Source: Scilla litardierei (taxonomy: Eukaryota > Streptophyta > Magnoliopsida > Asparagales > Asparagaceae). From it: 64,000 nt of DNA. The DNA lies in the NCBI GenBank assembly GCA_030789695.1, contig JAULAV010003509.1, positions 1 through 64,000 of the forward strand, in the 5' to 3' direction. How positions within the stretch are numbered: position 1 is the stretch's first letter; each line of letters starts with the position of its first letter. The translations under genes were made by a program, and so were the position numbers. Positions 55,441 to 64,000 of this stretch are shown one piece after another. The notes below the pieces were generated by a model, which was not told the DNA's origin, did no database searches, and saw only the letters and a program-made list of their open reading frames with translations.

Positions 55441-55459
55441 AATAGTTTTCATATGGTAA

Positions 55460-56390
55460 CTTCGTTGCATTACTATTATATGCAGACGATATTTTGATTG
55501 TTAGACAAGATGCGACTGAGCTGAAGAAGGAACTCTCTTAGTCTTTTAATATGAAAGAATTTGGTCCGGCTTAACAAATTATAGAAATGCGAGTAGTTCA
55601 AGATAGGAAAAATAATAGGTTATGGCTATTTCAATAGAAGTATATTGAACGTGTGATAAAGAGATTCAGTATGGATCTTAGCAAACTAGTTGGCATTCGG
55701 TCGGCCAACCATTTAGGTTGATTAAGATGTCATGCCCTTCATCCAAAAAAGAGATGGATGGGATGTGATTGATCCCTTATTTTTAGTAGTTGGAAGTTGA
55801 TGTATGCAGCGGTATGTACAAGACCTGACATTACACATGTTGTGGGAATGGTGAGCAGATTCCTATCTAATCCTAAAAATAAATATTGGGAGGCAGTCGA
55901 GGGGATTCTTAAACACATCAACGGTACTTCAATGACATGATTGTGGTACGGAGAAGCTGATTTAATCTTGAAATTGGTTGTACAGATTTAGATAGTACCA
56001 GAGATCTTGATATTAAATTATATATATCTGGTTTTCTTTACAGTTTCAAATGTGGGGCTGTGTCTTAGCAGTCAAGATTGCCGAAGTCTTTTATGCTATC
56101 CACAACAGATGAAGAGTATCTTGCGATCATAGAAGCGGGGAAAGAAAGGTTGTAGTTAAAATGTTTTCTCAAAAAACTAGGAATCAAGCAAAAATTATAA
56201 AAGATACATTGTGATAGTCAAAGTGCTTTGGATTTGTGTAAGAATGGAGTGTATCATACTCGGGCAAAGCATATCAACAGTCGCTACCATTGGATACACG
56301 AAGTGATGGATTAACAACTGTTGAGACTATTAAAGATCCATACAAAGAAAAATCCAGCAGACATGTTCATGAAGGTGATAACACATGAGA
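55460..56390 (+). pseudogene. Ty1/copia RT-RNase H remnant
   Basis: VALLLYADDILI (YADD active site near 55478-55489), NMKEFGPA, KYIERVIKRFSM, RPDITHVVGMVSRFLSNP, WEAVEGILKHINGTS and, for RNase H, DSQSALDLCKNGVYHTRAKHI are read in order, as in RVT_2-type Pol of Tork/Tnt1-like elements. More than ten stops and frameshifts are present. Only the C-terminal half of RT and RNase H remain. Confidence 0.9.
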
Positions 56391-56780
56391 AACACTGAAA
56401 CACTGTGGACAGAGCGAGAAAGGGAAAGTGATGGTCCAACTCTATAATGCCCACATGGGCTTTTGGACATCATCCAACTGCCACATAACTCTGAGTTGTT
56501 GAAGACGTCTATAAAAAGCCTTGCGTAGAGCACCACAATGATAACAACAGAAAGATATATATCACAATAAAAGAAAGGAGTTTCTTCCGTAATAGAAGAA
56601 AATTTATCCAATTCCTGAGGGTGTTGTCATGATTTCTCCAAAAAGAGATGTAGTGAGAGTTTTTAGAGTGTTTGTTTATTTTGGTTGTATTTATTTTCTT
56701 GTGAGTAGACATATTTATTTTTCTCGCAAATTTTTACTTTTTATATGATCAGTGAATCAACGATATTCATCTTGAAAATA
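56391..56780 (+). other. Sequence after copia RNase H, probable degenerate 3' LTR
   Basis: It contains CTATAAAAAGCC (about 56510-56521) and a T-rich end. Position after RNase H suggests the 3' LTR of the remnant, but neither terminus is recognisable. Confidence 0.35.
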
Positions 56781-56781
56781 A

Positions 56782-57102
56782 ATGTCAAACAAATCAACAT
56801 TCACAGGGGATATCTTTTTCTTATCAAACGCATTACATTCTGCGGCATTGGTCCCAGCAATGTGCTCTACTGAGCAAAATTACATGTACATGCGCACTGT
56901 TTATGTGATTCAGCAGGCGTCTATATTGAGAATGAATGCAGGAATTGCCCAACAAATGGTGGAGAGTCGAATTGTTTCTATTCAAAACATCTTGTCTCCA
57001 TCCTGGTCAAATTTCACAAGAGTAAAATACAATGAAGCAGATCAAAATAATGCATTAGGGTGCAGAACAGAAGTAGACAATTTGCTGACAAAAAGAAGAT
57101 AA
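56782..57102 (+). other. Unrecognised 106-codon frame
   Basis: An open frame starting MSNKSTFTGDIFFLSNALHS. No signal, membrane segment or domain that I recognise. Surrounded by transposon debris and without paralogues in the window; may be chance. Confidence 0.2.
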
Positions 57103-58440
57103 ACAAAGCAATTTTTAGTGTAAAATACAGATAGATAAGGATGCATGAACCCTGTAGGGCGTAAAACACAAGGGCTGACGATTGGAGCTCCCCTCACTCC
57201 AAACAAGCAAGGAAGAAGAGCGTAAGGCCTTCTTCACTCCCTCATGTGGAGAAACAGGAGCCCCAATAGTTAAACCTACTACAATCCTCTCACGTCTCAA
57301 GCCCTCGCCATTTGATAGAGAGAGAGCTTGTTCCTACTTCTCTCCCAAACCCACCATAATTTTTTTCCCGAGAAGAAGTTATAAATGTGTTGCATGCTGA
57401 TTGACAAGCGGTTGCCTGGAGGATTATAAAAGACGGAGGACAAAATCTTTGAGTTGATATGCACTGATTAATGCTAATAATAAAGATGGGATACGCTAAA
57501 GATTTTCCTGAAGAATCAGTTTTCGGCATTAAAAACAATTTAATGATTCCATGAGAGCTTTTATATCGATGGGCATTAAAAGCAATTACTTACATGGTTG
57601 AGTTTTTTTAGAGATGGACTCTATGCACCGAGACGTTCGGTGCATAGAGTTGACAAGCTTCCAAAAATGGGAATGAAGGGACACTGAGGTGAGATAAGAT
57701 GATTTATAATTTCTTTTTTTTTTCCTAAATTTGGAATTTATTTCCATCCATACACCGAGCTTTAGGTGTATATAGCAATATTCTTTTTTTATTCGTCGGA
57801 AGATCCGGACAAGCGTGCGCATGCCCTGTGTCCACCAGGGGGTCGTCCTCGGGGCACCGGCTGAGCTATTGCTCTTTGGTACATCGATGAGTTTTGATGT
57901 TTCATTTTCATTTTTTTTGCTTAAAGCAAGAACCGTGTCGCTATTTTTAGAACTTGCACCTAATTTCACATTTTAATCCAACCCCTTTAACTCGGTTTTT
58001 GCCTACTCTTACCCGTGGAAAAGAACAGAGGGCAATTACATATGAAAAGATAAAAAAAAAGATGGTGCCCTTCCTTCGCTCAAACCCTAACTAGGGTTTT
58101 TGTGAAATAAAATTTTACTGGCAAAATCTTGTAGCCCTTGCTATGGACCTCGTCAAACAACAAAAAAATAATAATAAAAGAAAAAATTGGTGGGTCGAAA
58201 GATGTAGCCTTATCTGTGGGCCTCGGCCCACATCAAAAAAAATTTGGCGGAACGAAGCCCTCAGCCCTTGTTGTTCGACTCGGACCACAACGAAAGAAAG
58301 AAGAACAAGAATAAAAGTAGAGTTGATAGAAAATAAATAATTTAAATATTAATAGTGTGGTATTTTTGTAAATAGATAAGAATATATCGTATCTAAAGAT
58401 AAGATCATATCGATTATATCTCATCTATGTATGGCTCTCC
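57103..58440. other. Unassigned sequence with a hairpin
   Basis: No supported gene. A 33-base perfect inverted repeat (57618-57650) is listed separately. At 57800-57860 a GC-rich block (GTCCACCAGGGGGTCGTCC) interrupts AT-rich sequence. CCCTAACTAGGGTTTTTG at 58085 and GGGCCTCGGCCCACA at 58217 are short palindromic words. Confidence 0.4.
57618..57650. repeat. Perfect short inverted repeat
   Basis: Arms ACTCTATGCACCGA and TCGGTGCATAGAGT are complementary over 14 bp around GACGT. It could be a MITE-like end pair, a hairpin RNA or chance; no flanking duplication was seen. Confidence 0.6.
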
Positions 58441-58700
58441 CTCAACTATAAATAAAGGACTGGGTCATCTCCTAGAGTTGACGCTTCATAACACGTTATA
58501 AGCACGATTCTCTAAAAATTTTGCAAATATCCGTTCGTTACGAAAACGATGAGAAGGCGGCAGATTCATCACGAGTGGGATTCGTCTTCCACGCGCGGAC
58601 TTCGTCTTCCATGCGTAGGCTTCGTCAACCTTCGCTAGATCAGGAAGACAGATCTAGAGGTATTATTTCAAAAATCTTATTTTTATCATGATTATGATAC
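58441..58700 (+). repeat. Ale/Retrofit-like copia LTR end and primer-site-like motif
   Basis: CTATAAATAAAGG at 58447-58459 is TATA-like. AACACGTTATAAGCACGA at 58491-58508 resembles the ACACGTTATCAGCACGA junction typical of Ale/Retrofit-type copia elements. A short downstream leader is present, but no gag. Confidence 0.4.
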
Positions 58701-59035
58701 ATTCCTCTATCGATCTCGCAAGATCGGATTAGAAAATCGATATTCTCTTCCTATATTAAAGCCGATGAATTTTTATTGTCGATACTAGGAATAATATCAT
58801 CAAAACCTTATTTTTAGGGTTTCTACATACAATAAAATAAGAAGAACATTTTTACAAAAATATATATAATAATATTATACTCCACCACGGCTCCATCGGC
58901 GGCATAGCTGTCGGCCGTCGTGGGTAGCCCCACGTAGCATCCCACCGTGCGCCCCCCCCCCCCCCCCCCCCCCCCCCCCCCACCAAGGAGGAGGGATGCT
59001 GACGCCTTGCACCGGCATAAGCCCCATCCACCCCT
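58701..59035. other. Unassigned sequence with C30 homopolymer
   Basis: AT-rich to 58880, then a GC-rich 150 bp with a run of 30 C residues (58952-58981). No gene is supported. Confidence 0.6.
58952..58981. repeat. Homopolymer C30
   Basis: Thirty consecutive C residues, far longer than any other homopolymer here. Could be real, with i-motif or G-quadruplex potential on the complement, or an assembly or consensus error. Confidence 0.9.
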
Positions 59036-59345
59036 TGTAGGAAGATATGTGCCCTCGTGGCAATTTATCTAGAAAACATCTTGTTCAAATATAATTGTAC
59101 TAATTATCCTAGTATGATTTAAATGTTTTTTAAATACTTGGATAATTTCCTTAGACTTAAAGTAAGGTCAGACACGTATCTAGATGGAGATGTCGATAAT
59201 GGGAAGTGAATTACTAATAGGAACTTAAGTTTTAAAACGGTCATGGTCATAGATGTGTCGAGAAAAGGATATCGGCACATCGGACAGACCATTGTGTCTT
59301 TGTCTTAACATAAAGGGTAATGATGATCTCATTGATATGCATGTA
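59036..59345 (+). repeat. Copia LTR 5' fragment (Angela/Tork-like)
   Basis: TGTAGGAAGATATGTGCCCT followed by CGTGGCAATTTATC resembles the LTR start of Angela/BARE-type copia elements (TGTTGGAAATATGCCC). The right border is approximate and no internal region follows. Confidence 0.5.
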
Positions 59346-61100
59346 GTTTACACATTTATTCTCATACATTCATAACATGTTTCACCCTCCACATCCCAAT
59401 TTTATTCGTTGTTCGATGAATATTTGGAATTATTTCACTTTCGGAGCGTTGATGTTGATTTCAGGGAATTTGGAGCGATACGGTGCAATCTGGAGATGAA
59501 GTCATGATTGATGATGCAAGAGCAGCAAGAATACCCATGGATATGAGTTGGAAGCACCAAAAGACAAGGAATACAGATCTATGAAAGTTGGAGCAAAGAA
59601 GAAGAGGAAACAAAGGTATAATGCATGTAACATCAAAGATTTACGCACTACCTCCACCTTGTTTTGATTTCTGCTATCATTCCAGAGGCCATCTCGACTT
59701 GGGGATATCTTTCAGTCATGATAGACTTCATGACGATTCCAACGCTGCCAAGAACGCGCCAAACGGAGGTCAGATGAATTTTCTTGAATTTTTGCAACAT
59801 TGGGTAGCAGTACTGAAATTTCGCGTATCAGTGTCACTCCGCCGAGTGACCCTTTCACTCGACCGAGTGAGATCTCACTCGGCCAAGTGACCAAAAAAAT
59901 AGAATGCTGTTTTTTGGAGTTTTCACTGGAATTCTCACTCGACCGAGTGAGAAACTTACTCGACCGAGTGATCAATCAGCCAGAAATCTGAAATTCTGTT
60001 ACAACTAGGGTAAAGTGTATTTTGGTCAACTTTTTCTTAGGGATTTTCGGGAGCTATAAATACAACTTTGTAGCTGTCATTGAGGGAGAGTTCCTATTAT
60101 TTTTTCTTGGAGACTTTTTTAGAGGTTAGACCATACCCTAGGCACCCTCTTGGATTTAAAAGCTTGTCTTTGGATTGGATTTCTTCATGAAAGCTAAGTA
60201 TCTTTGTATTTGTTATTTGAATCATGGATTTGATATCCTTTTATATGCAAGCAATGTTTCTTATTGGTTTCTATACCATTATTGCTATGCTTGGTTGATT
60301 CATGTTCTAGGGCAAATGGATGAACCCTATGGATCTAGGGGTTGATATGTAGAATTGATTGAAACTCTTGTTGCTAAACTTGTTTTAGGGTTAGATTATG
60401 ATCGATCTACTACGAATTGCTATGGATTTCTGCTTAGATCTTGAGAGCTCCAGAGAGGATCTTGATATATAGGAAGCCCTAGATATTCGATTTAGATCTA
60501 TAATTTAGATACCCTAGAATTGGTGCACGAGAGCGACTAAAGCTAGTATCTTTATTATATTTCAATAATTATATTCGTTTGTACGATGGTAAAACGAATA
60601 CAAACCATCATAATATAGATTCGAACTCACGTTGCGCGAGAGCAAACTTGAGTTAGAATTGAAGTATATTGTTGATCTTAATGCTAATAATTTGACCTAT
60701 GCTTGCGAGAGAGCGAGGTTCTAGTTTAGATTACTATAGACTTGTGTAAAACGAGAGCATGCACTAGTTCTCAATATAGTTGCGACAATTTCATCCTAAA
60801 CTAAGAGTTAGTAATTAGGATTTCGCATTCACATTGATACTCAAAAATCTGTAGTGGGGATTTCCTAGTCCTTGACATTCCTATTAATTGAATTTACAAC
60901 CGACATCTTTATCATCGACATCGACATCCATCTCCATTGTCATTACATCATACCATAACCATCTCCACCAATAAACATTCGTAGTCGAGCCAACCTAAGA
61001 CAGATTGGAGCCAACACCACCTCCTTGTAGATACAATACCCGCTTGCCACTAGACCATGCACGATAAAACTGCATAATTTTGGGAGTACATCCCGACACA
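59346..61100 (+). repeat. Athila-like 5' LTR (LTR C)
   Basis: It ends ATCCCGACACA. It contains the palindrome array and TATA (below), then about 1 kb of transcribed sequence. The end block (GCCAACACCACCTCCTTGTA, CCCGCTTGCCACTAGACC) matches the inverted LTR at 41.5 kb and the end of LTR B. No gene is seen. Confidence 0.65.
59836..60064 (+). promoter_or_regulatory. Palindrome array C and TATA box
   Basis: CACTCGACCGAGTG, a perfect 14-bp palindrome, and close variants occur five times at 59836-59976. CTATAAATAC is at 60054-60063. The layout is as in arrays A and B, but the motif differs. Confidence 0.8.
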
Positions 61101-61109
61101 ATCAAGTTT

Positions 61110-61127
61110 TGGTGCCGTTGTCGGGGA
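61110..61127 (+). promoter_or_regulatory. Athila-type primer-binding site
   Basis: TGGTGCCGTTGTCGGGGA lies 9 bases after the LTR end CACA and ATCAAG. It matches the typical Athila site TGGCGCCGTTGCCGGGGA with two transitions. Confidence 0.8.
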
Positions 61128-61391
61128 TGTGTTTCTCGTTAGGTGCCAATTTGTCACAATTAAGTTGATTAAACTTATAAAAAAATCAAAAAAATTCACC
61201 CCTGCCACCGTTATTATTATTTCTATATTCTTTTGTGCCACTAATATTTTTCTTCCGGTATTTATCTTTGTTGATCAGGTGTTATAGGTGATATTATGTG
61301 GACCACATATTTTGATCAGAGTGTTCAGACGGGAGAATACTTTCTTGATGAGATTCTTGCACATTAGGTTGAAACGCTAGCCAGGATTTAA

Positions 61392-62240
61392 AAGAGCAAC
61401 CTTCAATTAGAATGGGTGAAAAGGGACCTTGAAATGAGTGCGCTCATGCTTAAGGTTGCAGAGATTTCCAAAGATATCAGTTCGGCTTCTTCATCTTATG
61501 GGCAAGAAGCAACGCCAATCATATTACTAGAGCCAGAATGTGCCATCGTTGATCCCCTATCCTACGATACAATTATTGCATATGAAGAGTGGATGGACGA
61601 AAAGGCAGCGGAGAAAGCAGAAATTGAGTCATATACGATGCCAGTGGAGGACACATTTCAGAACTTATTGGAGGGCATCTTGGAGTCAGTGAGGTTCACC
61701 GGTTTAGAGATCATTACAGCATGTGATGCATTTGAGCTACGATTTACAGATTTTTTTATGAACCACGTTTCAGCTGTAATAACAATTGAGGAAGACATCC
61801 ATGTTAGTCTTGAGAGGATAGACTATGTTTTCGGATTGCTTATGAGCCTTCTCCTCCACATGTAACATTCCCACAAGTTGAGCAGCCAACATCACCATTC
61901 CAGAGAGAGCCTACACTGATAGTTGATAAGAAGGCAAAAGAGCACCCTATCGAGCCAGAGCATATTGATGAGGAGGCCTCACATGCGGAGCCAGAGCATA
62001 CTATTGAGGAGGCAGCACTTTGGGATGAGGATATCTTCATTCAGATAGATCCAGAGTCGTGCCCACCTGCAGTTGAGCTTCTGCAGCCACATCTACCTTC
62101 CACTGAGGCTGAGCATCCACTTGAGGAGCATTCACCAGAGCTTATTGCTCCTACTTTGGGAGATATTTTTATCCATTCCATTTCTGAATCATGTATTCTA
62201 TTTGATATTTATTTTTTTCAGATATTTTTGACACGTCGTA
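61392..62240 (+). pseudogene. Unrecognised acidic ORF in Athila-like element, frame-broken
   Basis: From 61392 (first ATG 61434) a frame is open to 61865: a Met/Leu/Glu-rich, probably helical start, then EPECAIVDP and EEDIHVSLERIDYVF. The sense continues in another frame from about 61841 with a low-complexity, Pro- and Glu-rich stretch (EPSPPHV, EPEHIDEEA, EPEHTIEEA, SPELIAPT). I do not recognise a domain. The change of frame at about 61841 may be a one-base indel in a formerly single ORF. Position between primer site and tail suggests an element-encoded protein. Confidence 0.45.
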
Positions 62241-62244
62241 CCCT

Positions 62245-62700
62245 TTGCAGCATACATATGATTATGGACCGGAGGTATGCTTAGACGTGTCACAGCTTGA
62301 CGATCTTGTCGAGGAGGTCAACACCTATGATCCAGAGTTACCTGAGCAGCTGAGAGAGAACATCACGGAGATAGATGCCACATCACAAAAGGATATTGAA
62401 TTATTTCTAAGGAAGCATCGTCCACCACTATTTATTTCATATATTTCTATAGATGATCCTCTTTGGAAAACTTTTATTATCAGGGTAAAATTTTTGCGGC
62501 GAACTGATGCATCCTATTCTCTGCAGGGTACATGTGGAGTCCTTATAGGAATGCTGGAGGATGCATTGCTGGAGTTCGTTGATGTTAATGGAGGTACGCA
62601 TCTGGCGGAGACATGGAAAGTGCAATTGGAACAGTTACTTGCACTGCTGAAGATTCTAGATCCACCATTTGAATCAGGTGATACCAATCCAGTAGTGTAG
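62245..62700 (+). CDS. Unrecognised ORF, C-terminal part
   Basis: 151 codons ending TAG at 62700. It has a third reading frame relative to the upstream pieces and contains LDVSQLDDLVEEV, DPELPEQLRENI, FLRKHRPPLF and LEQLLALLKILDPPFE. Length, lack of stops and non-random composition favour coding. TTTTTTTCAG just before it (62211-62220) could be a 3' splice site joining it to upstream sequence. No family recognised. Confidence 0.45.
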   Translation: MQHTYDYGPEVCLDVSQLDDLVEEVNTYDPELPEQLRENITEIDATSQKDIELFLRKHRPPLFISYISIDDPLWKTFIIRVKFLRRTDASYSLQGTCGVLIGMLEDALLEFVDVNGGTHLAETWKVQLEQLLALLKILDPPFESGDTNPVV

Positions 62701-64000
62701 CAATAGTGTAAAATTTTATGCTTTCAATAATCTCAAATCCTCTTGACAGCGAGAGGGCCGTATAGGTCTAATGCTTCCTTAGTTAGTTAGAATAATTTAC
62801 CCTTATGACGTCGGTAACAACAGTTTATGCACCATATACCCTATGCTTTATTGATTGTCTTCTTCACATTATATTGATGTCTCACCCTTTTGCTCACCAC
62901 CCATCGAGCACTTCTTTCATGATAAACTTACTTTCTTATTGATTTGACTTGATCACGCTTGGCAATGTCGTGATTTTATTGGTCGAGTCAATGAACATGA
63001 TTGTTTGGTTAAGCTTGGGGCAGGCGCTCTCATGCATCATTGCATGTGCATGTAGTTGCATTAGGATTTCATGTCATTCATGTCATCATTTTCCATTCAC
63101 CCCCCTTATATTTATCGATGTTCCTCATAATTATCTTTTATGATCACATTGAGGACAATGTGTAGTTTAAACTTGGGGGAGTGCACTTCGATGCCATTTA
63201 GTTGCATTAGTAGCATTTTTTACTTTATTTTTAGGATTTTTAGGATTTTTCAAATTGTTTGCTTCTTATTTTTCAATTTTTCATCTTATTTACCTTTTGT
63301 GTGCATGTTCATGCATCATATTGTGTGCTTGTTTTTCTTTTCTTTCTTTTCTTTTCTCTTTTATGACTAGAAACGATTTTCCCATAGTTGCACTTTGTAG
63401 CTATGCACACTCTGCTGAGATTTTCTTTACACACTCACATAGCATTTTTCTTGAGTCTTATATGCTTCAATTTTATATTTATATGCCGAATTTTATCTTG
63501 AACTCTAAGTTGACTGCTATAGAGTTATTTCCTTGAGTAGATTACCTTTTCAATATGCTTTTCCATAGCTGAGTTCATTTTTCCACACTATATATTCTTG
63601 AAACAGTCAAAAAGAATGTAGGACTTACTTATGAAAATGAATGAATTATTTGCGTGATTTGTATGATAACTATGTATGTTTCATGAATGAGTGTGATTCA
63701 ACAGAAATAGGATAACCCATGAAGCTTTAGTATTGATGAGTAGAAACTCTGATCCCGAGACCATGTGTAGATTCTATACTTTTCCCTTTTCTTTTGTATA
63801 TAGCCAAATAAAAGGTCAAAGACAATCTTTGCATTCCATCGCGTTTACGTGAGTTTTCAAAATTCTCAAATACAAAAATACAAAAATAAAAAAATTCATA
63901 AATATAAGGTCCTTGGGGTTCTTGTAACCCGATGCCCTAAGATTTCTTGATCTGGGATGCATAGACCGCTCCTTGCACTCCATTGCGTTTACGCAAGTTT
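62701..64000 (+). other. Athila-like 3' tail
   Basis: No gene. ATTGAGGACAATGTG followed by AACTTGGGGGAGTGCAC (63150-63187) is the usual marker of Athila-like tails. GTAACCCGATGCCCTAAG near 63926 and GGGATGCATAGACCG near 63953 match 5875-5920 of the first tail. Confidence 0.65.

Larger units (their letters stand above)
59346..64000 (+). mobile_element. Athila-like element, 5' LTR and internal region (right end off-window)
   Basis: An LTR ending at 61100 is followed by an Athila-type primer site (61110-61127), acidic ORFs (61392-62700) and the Athila-like tail (from about 62900). There is no recognisable gag capsid, protease, RT or integrase between the primer site and the tail, so this is probably a non-autonomous derivative. 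The left LTR border is approximate. The 3' LTR would lie beyond 64000. Confidence 0.6.

Noticed and set aside
57586..57969. 127-codon minus-strand frame
   Set aside because: It includes the perfect inverted repeat and homopolymers, and no domain is visible. I treat it as chance.
1..64000. Search for tRNA, rRNA or ordinary host genes
   Set aside because: I found no tRNA box pattern, rRNA signature or exon structure of a cellular gene by eye; low-complexity frames were not accepted as genes.

Overview
The window is a gene-poor, heterochromatin-like block of a flowering-plant nuclear genome. Almost every stretch I can assign belongs to an LTR retrotransposon or its debris: Ty3/gypsy chromoviruses of the Tekay/Del type, Ty3/gypsy Athila-like elements, Ty1/copia sirevirus-like and other copia elements, and a decayed CACTA (En/Spm) transposase. 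I see no convincing cellular gene, tRNA or rRNA. The species cannot be read from the sequence.

Layout. 1-5348: 3' part (RT to chromodomain) and 3' LTR of Tekay-like element E1 (+). 5349-7375: Athila-like 3' tail running into an Athila-like LTR (called B). LTR B is split by nested insertions and continues at 26443-26701, 33804-34140 and 35876-about 36190. Its guests are: E2 (7376-26442, minus, TSD CTTTT), a full-length Tekay-like element that itself carries the non-autonomous element E3 (8579-17721, plus, TSD ATGGC) in its 3' LTR; a non-autonomous sirevirus-like element with only gag (26702-33803, minus); and a solo LTR (34141-35875, TSD GTATC). 36.2-41.4 kb: Athila-like protease and ORF-1-like remnants. 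41.5-42.7 kb: minus-strand Athila-like LTR. 42709-50898: Tekay-like element E4 with a truncated 5' LTR. 50.9-59.3 kb: LTR fragments, a CACTA transposase remnant (minus, 54.4-55.0 kb), a copia RT-RNase H remnant (55.5-56.4 kb) and unassigned sequence. 59.3-64.0 kb: an Athila-like LTR, primer-binding site and an internal region with unrecognised acidic ORFs.

How the parts work together. The Tekay-like family E1/E2/E4 encodes Gag (capsid plus two CCHC knuckles), aspartic protease, RT, RNase H, integrase and a C-terminal chromodomain. Gag and Pol are separated by a 112-113 bp GT-AG intron, and the integrase core is split by a 71-72 bp GT-AG intron. In E4, removal of both would put Gag and Pol in one frame apart from premature stops, while retention ends translation shortly after Gag. 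E3 looks like a parasite of this family: it keeps the LTRs, leader, PPT hairpin and intron 1, but encodes only a 203-residue protein with a doubled zinc-knuckle region.

Four signals stand out. (1) Arrays of CpG-containing palindromes lie directly upstream of the TATA box in at least five LTR types, and the same array unit occurs in a Ty3/gypsy and a Ty1/copia family. (2) The two introns gate Gag-Pol. (3) A 35-codon acidic micro-ORF is intact in all seven Tekay-like LTR copies that contain the region. (4) RNA hairpins with compensatory changes lie in the LTR leader and just before the polypurine tract. All statements come from reading by eye; no database search was possible.
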